Program-made: the position numbers and the translations under genes
Shown: positions 18,023 through 25,317 of the stretch, piece by piece
Layout: every line of letters begins with the position of its first letter
Position numbering within the stretch: the stretch's first letter is position 1
NCBI GenBank assembly: GCA_963772375.1
Contig: CAVYXG010000005.1
Coordinates: forward strand, 868,001 to 932,000
Origin: DATBHM01 sp963772375
GTDB lineage: Bacteria > Actinomycetota > UBA4738 > JACQTL01
DNA length: 64,000 bases
Reading direction: 5' to 3'
Notes under the pieces: model-generated
The model's input: only the letters and a program-made list of their open reading frames with translations
Told to the model about the DNA's origin: nothing
Database searches by the model: none

Positions 18023-19129
18023 TCACGGCGTCAGCCGGTACGCCGACACCGTGTCGTCGTCGAACTCCGCTACCCACAGCTCGTCGCCGACGGGGACCAG
18101 GTCGCGGGTGCCGGCGCCGGTGACGAACGCGCCGTCCACGGCGCCCGTCCCCGGGTCGATCCGATACACCTCGCCGGCGTCCGCGCTGCCGGCCCACATC
18201 GACCCCGCGGCGGCGACGAGCCCCTGGACGTTGCTCGCCGGCAGACCGGTGATGGCGACGACCGTGTTGGTCTTCGGATCGATCCGGGACACGGTTCCGT
18301 CGCCGAAGTTCGCCACCCACATCGAGCCGAACCCGGCCGCCGGCTGGAACGGCTGGTCGCCCAGCGGGATCCGGGCGATCACCTTGCGCGTGTCCGGGTC
18401 GTACCGGAGCACCGCGTCGCCCGAGGCGTCGCACACCCACACGCTGCCGAAGGCCGTGGTCGCGAAGAACGACTCGTCCGTCGGAACCTCGATCGTCTCG
18501 ACCTCGTCGGTCCCGGGGTCGATCAGCGAGGCGGTCCCGTCCGGTTGGTTGAACACCCAGACCCTCCCGCCGGCGACGGTCATGCCGTCGGGCTGGTTCC
18601 CGATCTGGACCGTGTCGACGACCGTGTTCGACCTCGGGTCGATCTTCGAGACGTCGGCGCCGGCGAAGTTCGCCACCCACAGGAACCCGCCGGCCGCCTC
18701 CGACAGCAGCGGCGAGAAGTCGGTCCGGATGCGGGCCACCACCTTCCCGGTCGCCGGGTCGATCCGCCACTCCTCGAGCGAGCCGTAGTGCGAGACCCAG
18801 ATCGAACCGAACGCGTACGTCAGCCCGTCGGGCTGGTTGTCCACGTTCGTCCGGTGCGCGAGCTTCGCGGCGACCGGCAGCGAATCGCGGGGCGGGGGCG
18901 AGACGACGGGCGGAGCCGCCGGTGACCCCGCCGGCGGGGACTGCGCCGGGGGCGAGGTCGTGACGGGCGGTGACGAGGGGGCGACGGTGACCGGGGATGA
19001 CTGCGGGCGCGTCGGCGTGGGTGGCGTGTGCGTGCCGCCCCCGCACGCGGCCAGGGCGACGACCACCGCGACGACGAGCACCGGGCCGCGCCACCCCTCG
19101 CCGTGCGACCATCCCCGCCCCCGCGGCAT
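18023..19129 (-). CDS. Beta-propeller lipoprotein (YVTN/Vgb-like)
   Basis: 368 residues. N-terminal VLVVAVVVALAACGGG is a signal peptide with a clear lipobox, so it is membrane-anchored outside the cell. A Pro/Ser/Thr-rich linker (about 32-80) follows. Then come six to seven blades of about 42 residues, each with the pattern GSxWVxxxxxxxxxxIDPxTxxVV (for example GSIWVSHYG...IDPATGKVV). This is the YVTN/virginiamycin-lyase-like propeller. There is no clear catalytic residue set, so it may bind a surface ligand. The downstream gene encodes a small coiled-coil protein. Confidence 0.85.
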   Translation of the reverse strand: MPRGRGWSHGEGWRGPVLVVAVVVALAACGGGTHTPPTPTRPQSSPVTVAPSSPPVTTSPPAQSPPAGSPAAPPVVSPPPRDSLPVAAKLAHRTNVDNQPDGLTYAFGSIWVSHYGSLEEWRIDPATGKVVARIRTDFSPLLSEAAGGFLWVANFAGADVSKIDPRSNTVVDTVQIGNQPDGMTVAGGRVWVFNQPDGTASLIDPGTDEVETIEVPTDESFFATTAFGSVWVCDASGDAVLRYDPDTRKVIARIPLGDQPFQPAAGFGSMWVANFGDGTVSRIDPKTNTVVAITGLPASNVQGLVAAAGSMWAGSADAGEVYRIDPGTGAVDGAFVTGAGTRDLVPVGDELWVAEFDDDTVSAYRLTP

Positions 19130-19234
19130 CGAATGTCAGTACGCGATCCGCCGGCGGATGGGATTGCACCGCGTGACGGCCGCGGCCGTCGGCCCGAGTT
19201 GCACGGCGGGCCCCGGTCGGCCAGTCTCCCGCAC

Positions 19235-19903
19235 ATGTCGCCGCCGGTCGTCCGCATCAAGGGCGGATTCAAGGAGCAGGTCGCGTTCTTCCTCGTGGAG
19301 CATCGCGGGGTGCTGTCGCTGATCGACACCGGCACCGCGGGCTCGGCCAAGCGCGCGCTCGACGCGATCGCGAAGGCCGGTCACAAGCCGGAGGACATCC
19401 GTCAGATCGTGCTGACCCACTGCCACGGCGACCACACCGGCGAGGCCAAGCGCCTGCGCGAGGCCACCGGGGCCATGGTGGTCGCGGGCGCCGAGGACGT
19501 CGGCCCGATCGAGGGAACCGCGGCCTACCCGGGCCCGCCGGGGCGGATCTCCGGGCTGGTGTTCGCCGGCCTGGCGAAGTTCGCACGGCTGCCGGTCGAC
19601 CACGGCGTGAGCGACCGGGAGCACCTCGAGGGCGGCCTGGTGGCGCTCCCGGCCCCCGGCCACACGGCCGGCCACATCGTGGTGCAGGCCCCCGACCTCG
19701 ACACGATCTTCGTGGGTGACCTGGTGTGGCACCTGGGGCCGGTGAAGCCGTCCTGGGAACCGCTCACCCAGGACGTGGCCCGCAACGCGGAGTCGATCCG
19801 GGAGATCGCCGCGCTCGACGTCGCGAAGGTGGTGGTCGCGCACGGCTCGCCCATCACGGGCGAACGGCTGAAGGAGCTGGCCCGCAAGGTCCGCCGGAGG
19901 TAG
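19235..19903 (+). CDS. Metallo-beta-lactamase-fold hydrolase
   Basis: 222 residues from ATG 19235. All metal motifs are present: LTHCHGDHTG (HxHxDH), PAPGHTAGHIV, VGDLVWH (bridging Asp) and VVAHGSP (last His). N-terminal strands FFLVEHRGVLSLIDTGT are typical of the glyoxalase-II/RNase-Z-like superfamily. A short CAGTCT lies seven bases before ATG, suggesting leaderless expression. The substrate is unknown; the compact size fits a small thioester or lactone hydrolase. Confidence 0.9.
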   Translation: MSPPVVRIKGGFKEQVAFFLVEHRGVLSLIDTGTAGSAKRALDAIAKAGHKPEDIRQIVLTHCHGDHTGEAKRLREATGAMVVAGAEDVGPIEGTAAYPGPPGRISGLVFAGLAKFARLPVDHGVSDREHLEGGLVALPAPGHTAGHIVVQAPDLDTIFVGDLVWHLGPVKPSWEPLTQDVARNAESIREIAALDVAKVVVAHGSPITGERLKELARKVRRR

Positions 19904-20004
19904 GCGTCCGGTCATCCGGACGGGCCCTCGCCGAGAACGCATCTCGGGGGGTTCCGTTGGGGACGTCGCTCGGCCTACCATCCCCGGTGGGGAGGAACGA
20001 GACC

Positions 20005-20604
20005 ATGAGCGCACGGCCCACGCCGCTGACGATCGCCGACGTCCGCGAGGACCCGCAGGAACCCGAGATCCTGGCCGACCGGCTGGATCCCCGTCGGAAC
20101 CGGACCCAGGTCCTCTCGCGCCTGAACGAGATCTACCGCTCGGGAACCGCGCCCGACCCGCTGCCCGACGGGTTCATGCCCGGGCGGCTCCTGGCCATGT
20201 CGGTGCAGCCACAGCTCGACGCCACGGTTCGGCGCATCGCGTCGCTGTGGATGCCGTGGCAGGGGAAGGTGTTCGACCCGGACGCCATGACCGGCGTCAA
20301 CCGGTTCCTCCCGAACTCGCGGATCCCGATGAAGGTCGTGTTCCCGACCTACACGCCGGAGACGGTCACGGTGAGCAAGATCGAGGCGTTCCCGTTCCGG
20401 AACCGCGTCGCGCCCGGCGCGGTCGACCCCGACCTCGAGACGTTCAAGATCGACTACGACTTCGACGCCAACCCGGGCTTCCTCATCCGGCGCATCCTCG
20501 ACGAGGTCGTGCAGATCGCGCCGGGGCGGCTGCTGGGCAAGATCCTGTTCCGGGTGGGGGACCGGTTCCACCTGATCGGGTACTTCGCGCTGCGGTCGGC
20601 CTGA
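20005..20604 (+). CDS. Conserved hypothetical protein
   Basis: 199 residues; GGGGAGGAACGAG precedes ATG 20005. No recognised family. A helical N-terminus (LADRLDPRRNRTQVLSRLNE) is followed by a mixed region with WMPWQGKVF and GVNRFLPN, beta-strands MKVVFPTYTPETVTVSKIEAF, and a C-terminal helix plus strand GRLLGKILFRVGDRFHLIGYFAL. It is soluble, with no Cys. The two Trp and conserved-looking GVNRF suggest ligand binding (inference). It is convergent with cutA, four bases apart. Confidence 0.7.
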   Translation: MSARPTPLTIADVREDPQEPEILADRLDPRRNRTQVLSRLNEIYRSGTAPDPLPDGFMPGRLLAMSVQPQLDATVRRIASLWMPWQGKVFDPDAMTGVNRFLPNSRIPMKVVFPTYTPETVTVSKIEAFPFRNRVAPGAVDPDLETFKIDYDFDANPGFLIRRILDEVVQIAPGRLLGKILFRVGDRFHLIGYFALRSA

Positions 20605-20608
20605 GCCC

Positions 20609-20932
20609 TCACGCGGTCGTCTCCGAGCGGATCCAGTCGAGGTAGTCGCCCGAACCGCCGACGATCGGCACGGCGGTGACCTCGGGGACCTCGTAGGGGT
20701 GCATCGCGCGAACGCGTTCGGTCAGCTCGGGCAGGTGATCGACCCGGGTCTTGGCCACCAGCAGGAACTCTCTCGCCGTCTCCACGGCGCCCTGCCAGCG
20801 GTAGGTGCTGGTGACCGGGCCGCCGACCTGGACGCAGGCCGCGAGGCGTTCGTCCACGATCCGCCGCGCGATGTCGATCGCGTGTTCCTCGGTGTCGACC
20901 GCCACCACGACCTGCACGCATCCGGTGTCCAT
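20609..20932 (-). CDS. cutA: Divalent-cation tolerance protein CutA
   Basis: 107 residues, the full family length. Ferredoxin-like trimeric CutA signatures: VVVAVDTEEHAIDIARRIVDERLAACVQV (residues 8-36), then TSTYRWQG, EFLLVAKTR, and MHPYEVPEV with the conserved HPYE-P loop, then YLDWI. CutA binds Cu(II) and other divalent ions; its physiological role is unsettled. It is divergent from the HAD gene, sharing a 75-nt promoter gap. Confidence 0.95.
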   Translation of the reverse strand: MDTGCVQVVVAVDTEEHAIDIARRIVDERLAACVQVGGPVTSTYRWQGAVETAREFLLVAKTRVDHLPELTERVRAMHPYEVPEVTAVPIVGGSGDYLDWIRSETTA

Positions 20933-20991
20933 GCTGATTTCATCCTCCTCTTCGCTCGCTCCGAGATTGTGTTCCGTTCACGCCGGTCGCG

Positions 20992-20997
20992 TACCCT
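20992..20997 (+). promoter_or_regulatory. Putative leaderless -10 box for 21008
   Basis: TACCCT ten bases before ATG 21008. Confidence 0.4.
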
Positions 20998-21007
20998 TCC
21001 GCTCCCC

Positions 21008-21739
21008 ATGTCCATCGCCGAACCCGTTCCAGTCCCTCCCCGCCGCGTGATCCTGTGGGACGTCGACGGCACGCTGATGTCGGCGGGGCCCATCGGCCGG
21101 GATGCGTTCTTCGCGGGCGCCTCGGAGGCGCTCGAGCGCAAGGTCCGCGACGACGGCTCGGTGCAGATGAGCGGGAAGACCGACCCGCTGATCGCCGTTG
21201 AGATCCTCGAACGCGCCGGCGTGCACGGTGACGAGGCCCGGGCGGCGCTGCCCGGGGTGCTGGAGTGCCTCACCAGGAACCTGGCCGACGGCGCCGCTCG
21301 GATCCCCCGCGAGGGCCGGGTGCACGCCGGCGTCGCCGAGGTGCTGGCCCTCCTGGACGCCGAACCAGACGTCGTCCAGACCGTCGTCAGCGGCAACCTC
21401 GGCGTCAACGCGCGCATCAAGGTCGGGGCGTTCGGGCTGGAGCGGTTCCTCGACCTCGAGGTCGGCGCGTACGGCAGCGACGCCCACGACCGGGACCGGC
21501 TGGTGCCGATCGCGCTGGAACGCGTCCGGGAGCGCTACGGCCACGCGCCGGCGCCGGGGGAGGCCTGGGTGGTCGGCGACACCGCGCGCGACCTGGCGTG
21601 CGCCCGCGCGGCCGGCGCCCGCTGCCTGCTGGTGGCGACCGGGCGCATCCCGTTCGGGGACCTCGAGCCGCTCGGCGCCGACGTGGTCCGAACCGACCTC
21701 TCGGACGCCGGGTCGGTCGCGGCACTCCTGTCCGCCTGA
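21008..21739 (+). CDS. HAD-superfamily phosphatase
   Basis: 243 residues. Motif I is LWDVDGTLM (nucleophile and acid Asp), motif II is in TVVSGN, and motif IV is VVGDTARDLACARAAGA. A helical cap between motifs I and II (residues 20-95) places it in the phosphoglycolate-phosphatase-like type I group. The substrate is probably a small phosphorylated metabolite; specificity cannot be read. The ATG at 21008 begins shortly before motif I and lies after a -10-like box. Confidence 0.9.
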   Translation: MSIAEPVPVPPRRVILWDVDGTLMSAGPIGRDAFFAGASEALERKVRDDGSVQMSGKTDPLIAVEILERAGVHGDEARAALPGVLECLTRNLADGAARIPREGRVHAGVAEVLALLDAEPDVVQTVVSGNLGVNARIKVGAFGLERFLDLEVGAYGSDAHDRDRLVPIALERVRERYGHAPAPGEAWVVGDTARDLACARAAGARCLLVATGRIPFGDLEPLGADVVRTDLSDAGSVAALLSA

Positions 21740-21828
21740 CGCCCCGCGACCTGCGCGGATGCGTCAACTCCCGACCTGCGGGAAGGTGGTGTCATGCAGC
21801 GCTTCCCCCGTTCCGAAGGGAGCATCCG

Positions 21829-22686
21829 ATGACCGACCACGACCTGCCGGCGACCGCGGGGGGAACCGTCACCATCGGCGACCTCACCGTCAACCGCATG
21901 GGGTTCGGCGCCATGCGCGTCACCGGCGACGGGATCTGGGGCCAGCCCGCCGACCACGACGAGTGCATCCGGACGCTCCGCCGGGTGGTCGAGCTCGGCG
22001 TGAACTTCATCGACACGGCAGACTCCTACGGGCCGAAGGTGAGCGAGGAGCTGATCGCCGAAGCGCTCCATCCGTACCCCGATGGGCTGGTGATCGCGAC
22101 GAAGGCGGGGCTGGTCCGGCCCGGCCCCAGCCGGTGGGTGCCGAACGGCCGCCCCGACCACATCCGCACGGCGTGCGAGGGGTCGCTGCAGCGACTCCGC
22201 GTGGACCGCATCGACGTCTACCAGTTCCACCGACCGGATCCGAAGGTGCCGTTCGAGGACTCCCTCGGGACGTTCCGGGAGCTCCAGGACGAGGGCAAGA
22301 TCCGTCACATCGGCCTGTCGAACGTCAACGCGAAGCAGCTCGAGTTCGCCCGGGGGATCGTCGACGTCGTGTCCGTGCAGAACCGCTACAACATCGCGGA
22401 TCGCCGCTCGGGCGACGTCCTGGACGCGTGCGAGCAGGCGGGGCTGCCGTTCCTGCCGTGGCGGCCGGTGATCGGGGGCGACGCGTTCCGCCCAGGGACG
22501 CCGCTCGGCGAAGCCGCCGAGCGGCACGACGCCACGCCGGGCCAGCTGGCGCTGGCCTGGCTGCTCCACCGTTCCCCGGTGATGCTGCCGATCCCCGGCA
22601 CGTCCAGGGTCGACCACCTCGAGGAGAACGTCGCGGCCGCGGCGATCTCGCTGGACGCCGACGACCTCGCCGCGTTCGCCGCATGA
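21829..22686 (+). CDS. Aldo/keto reductase
   Basis: 285 residues, with GAAGGGAGC before ATG 21829. A TIM-barrel AKR with the catalytic set intact: Asp and Tyr in FIDTADSYG, Lys in IATKAG, His in YQFHRPD. The NADPH-binding end GTSRVDHLEENV is present near residue 260. It resembles the bacterial AKR groups that reduce aldehydes or ketones on small molecules. No operon partner. Confidence 0.95.
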   Translation: MTDHDLPATAGGTVTIGDLTVNRMGFGAMRVTGDGIWGQPADHDECIRTLRRVVELGVNFIDTADSYGPKVSEELIAEALHPYPDGLVIATKAGLVRPGPSRWVPNGRPDHIRTACEGSLQRLRVDRIDVYQFHRPDPKVPFEDSLGTFRELQDEGKIRHIGLSNVNAKQLEFARGIVDVVSVQNRYNIADRRSGDVLDACEQAGLPFLPWRPVIGGDAFRPGTPLGEAAERHDATPGQLALAWLLHRSPVMLPIPGTSRVDHLEENVAAAAISLDADDLAAFAA

Positions 22687-22801
22687 CCGAACGGTGCCAT
22701 TTCGGCGTATGGTGGTGTCCGGATTGGGACGGTTTCGACCCTTGAGCGAAACCACGGTGCCGGGCTATCCTCCCGTCCGCACAGATCCGGGGGGAGAGTC
22801 G

Positions 22802-23902
22802 GTGGGGAGGACCGCATCGGCGACCACACCGGTCGCCGGAGCCACGACGGCGCCGCCACGCGCGGCGTCGTCGCGTTTCGGCTGGATCTACGGGGCGCGG
22901 GCCGACCTGTTCATCGCGTTGTGCTGGGTGCCGATCTTCCTCGCCGCGCACGTCCTCACCGGTCAGCACGGGAACGACCACCTGCTGGGCGTCCTTTTCA
23001 GCGGGGCGTTCGTTCTCTCGCTGCTGCACCAGCCGCTCACGCTCGCGCTCGTGTACGGCGACAAGTCGCAGTTCGCGCTGCGGCCGAAGCTGTTCACGTG
23101 GAGCCCGGTCGTGGCGGTCGTCCTCATCGTGGTCGCCGTGATGCTCGACCTGTGGATCATCGTGCCGATCGCGGCCATCTGGAACACGATCCACACGCTG
23201 CAGCAGCGCTACGGGCTGTCGCGGATCTACGGGCGGAAGGCCGGGTTCGGCTCGGCGCGGCTCGACCGCGGGGTGCTGTTCTCGTGGATGGTGGCGGCGC
23301 TGCTGATCGTGGGGTCGACGCCGAGGGTGCTCGACCAGTTGGCGCGGGTCATGCTCGACTCGACCAACGCGAACGGCGTCCGCGACCTCGCCTCGGTCCG
23401 GCCGTACGCCATCTGGCTGCTGGTCCCGGCGCTGGTCGTCGCGGCAGTGTTCACCACGATGGTCGTTCGTCAGGAACGGCAGCACCTCCCCGAGGCGAAC
23501 CACGCGAAGTGGGTCTACCAGGGAACCTCGTTGCTGCTGATCGTGACGATCGCGTGGGACCCGCTGGCGGGGTTCATCGCGTACGTGGCGGCGCACGCGA
23601 TCGAGTACTTCGTCGTGGTCTACAAGACCATGCAGAGCCGGTACGGCAAGACCCACGACCGAACGAGCCTGCTGGGCAGGATGGTGAACACGACGTGGGG
23701 CCGGGTGTTGTTCCTGCTGGCGTTCCTCGGCGTGATCTACGAGGTGGACCAGGGCCTGGGGACCCATCTGCCCAACCACGCGTACCTGATCATCGTGTAC
23801 TCGCTCGGCATACTCCACTTCTGGTACGACAGCTTCATCTGGAAGCTCCGCAAGCCGACGGTCGCGAAGGCCTTCGACCTCGAACAGCCGGCGCGGGCCT
23901 GA
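22802..23902 (+). CDS. Polytopic membrane protein, His-rich, function unknown
   Basis: 366 residues from GTG 22802, which has GGGGAGA six bases upstream; a -10-like TATCCT lies near 22768. About 8-9 hydrophobic segments. Histidines fall at the membrane edges in repeated contexts: SLLHQPLTLALVYG, NTIHTLQQRYGLSRIYGRK, AAHAIEYFVVVY and LHFWYDSFIWK. Scattered His/Glu across helices is the pattern of membrane di-metal enzymes (Brp/Blh carotene oxygenase, desaturase-like), but I cannot assign it. An N-terminal 50-residue Ala/Thr-rich cytoplasmic tail precedes the first helix. Confidence 0.75.
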   Translation: MGRTASATTPVAGATTAPPRAASSRFGWIYGARADLFIALCWVPIFLAAHVLTGQHGNDHLLGVLFSGAFVLSLLHQPLTLALVYGDKSQFALRPKLFTWSPVVAVVLIVVAVMLDLWIIVPIAAIWNTIHTLQQRYGLSRIYGRKAGFGSARLDRGVLFSWMVAALLIVGSTPRVLDQLARVMLDSTNANGVRDLASVRPYAIWLLVPALVVAAVFTTMVVRQERQHLPEANHAKWVYQGTSLLLIVTIAWDPLAGFIAYVAAHAIEYFVVVYKTMQSRYGKTHDRTSLLGRMVNTTWGRVLFLLAFLGVIYEVDQGLGTHLPNHAYLIIVYSLGILHFWYDSFIWKLRKPTVAKAFDLEQPARA

Positions 23903-24095
23903 TCAGCCCGAAATGTCGCTTTGGCCGGCATGCATCCCGGCCGATGGAATGAGGTAGGTCGTTTGGCCAAATCGATCGGCCGACCGAGCCCCTCGAGAGG
24001 GACGGGCGGCCGTTTCGGAACAGGACGGCGTCTTGCTTCAATCCGGCCGGGAACAACGCTCGATGGCCTCCGCGAAGCTCGTGGAGTGATTGGCC

Positions 24096-24563
24096 ATGGC
24101 CCAAGCTCGACCACCCACCGCCCGACACGACGCGGGCATGCCGACCGTGCTCATCGTCGACGACGACCCGGACATCGCGCTCCTCCTTCGCTTCGCCCTG
24201 GAGGAGGTGGGGTACTCGACGCTCAGGGCCGCGAACGGCGAGGAGGCACTGGACGTCATTCGATCCCGGCATCCCGACGTCGTTCTGCTCGACGTGATGA
24301 TGCCGCGCATGGACGGCTGGACCGCCCTCGAGGAACTGAAGGCGCTCCCATGGAGACCCCGCGTCATCGTCGTCAGCGCGCGCAGCATGCTGCAGGACAG
24401 AGCCCGCGCCCTCGAGCTCGGCGCCGACGCGTTCGTCGCCAAGCCCTTCGCCCCCGAGGACATCGTCGACAGCATCGAGCGTGCCTTCGGGTACCCCTAC
24501 CGCGATGCAACTCCCACGGACAGGGTGTCGACTCCCTCGACCCGACCGGTCGACGAGGGGTAG
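24096..24563 (+). CDS. Single-domain response regulator with short tails
   Basis: 155 residues from ATG 24096 (GTGGAG nine bases upstream; ATG 24138 is an alternative that starts right at the receiver). Complete receiver: VLIVDDDPDIALLLRF, LLDVMMPRMDGW (phospho-Asp), VVSARS and VAKPFAPEDI (Lys). The last 25 residues are a Thr/Pro/Arg-rich tail without a DNA-binding domain. No adjacent kinase, so an orphan receiver. Confidence 0.9.
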   Translation: MAQARPPTARHDAGMPTVLIVDDDPDIALLLRFALEEVGYSTLRAANGEEALDVIRSRHPDVVLLDVMMPRMDGWTALEELKALPWRPRVIVVSARSMLQDRARALELGADAFVAKPFAPEDIVDSIERAFGYPYRDATPTDRVSTPSTRPVDEG

Positions 24564-24575
24564 TCGACCGGGGTC

Positions 24576-25181
24576 CTACGCGAACGAACCGGTGACGATG
24601 TCGCCCGCCGGCTCGTAGACGCCCATCACGACCCCCGACGGGGAGACCGAGCTGGAGACGAGCTTCAGCGTGGCGGGGACGGCGCCGTCCGCGAACAGCC
24701 GCTTGCCGGGGCCGACGACGACCGGGTAGACGAGCAGCCGGAACCGGTCGATCAGCCCGTGGCGCAGGAGCGTCTGGATGAGGTCGGCGCTCCCGTGGAC
24801 CTGGAGCTCGGGCCCGTCGCCGTTCTTCAGATCCGCGACGGCCTCCGCCACGTCCCCCTCCAGGAGGACGGCCGGCCCCCAGGGCAGCTCGGGCTTCCCC
24901 CGCGACGCCACGTACTTGGTGGCGTCGTTCAGCGGCCTGCCGCCGGCATCCTCGGGGGCGTTCGGCCAGAACGAGGCGAACAGGTCGTACGTTCGACGGC
25001 CGAGCACCAGGTCGAACGGCTTGCCCATCAGCTCCGACATGAACGAACTGACACTGTCGTCCCAGTAGGGAACCGACCATCCGCCGAAGGCGAAGTCGCC
25101 CTCGACGTCCTCGTTCGACCCGCCGGGGGCCTGCATGACCCCGTCGAGGGTCAGGAACGTGCTCACCACCAGTTCCCGCAT
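24576..25181 (-). CDS. RibD C-terminal/dihydrofolate-reductase-like protein, second copy
   Basis: 201 residues; ATG 25181 starts directly at the first strand ELVVSTFLTLDGVMQAP. The DHFR-like fold shows DLVLGRRTYDLF, KYVASRGK, and LQVHGSADLIQTLL plus LLVYPVVVGPGKRLF. Common actinobacterial stand-alone reductase, thought to use NADPH; substrate unknown. It is divergent from the large gene at 25318 and convergent with the receiver gene, 12 bases apart. Confidence 0.9.
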   Translation of the reverse strand: MRELVVSTFLTLDGVMQAPGGSNEDVEGDFAFGGWSVPYWDDSVSSFMSELMGKPFDLVLGRRTYDLFASFWPNAPEDAGGRPLNDATKYVASRGKPELPWGPAVLLEGDVAEAVADLKNGDGPELQVHGSADLIQTLLRHGLIDRFRLLVYPVVVGPGKRLFADGAVPATLKLVSSSVSPSGVVMGVYEPAGDIVTGSFA

Positions 25182-25279
25182 GACATCCGTCCCTTCGCTC
25201 TCTATCGGTCTTACTCGCCACGCCCCCGGCTGTCCACTCTGCCCTGGCGGGGTTGAGCGCCTCCGAGGACCGCCGCCGA

Positions 25280-25285
25280 TAGACT
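25280..25285 (+). promoter_or_regulatory. Putative -10 box for 25318
   Basis: TAGACT followed by a 32-base leader with Shine-Dalgarno CGAGGAGCGACGG before GTG 25318. Confidence 0.4.
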
Positions 25286-25317
25286 CGTCACGGTCGGCCG
25301 ACCGCGAGGAGCGACGG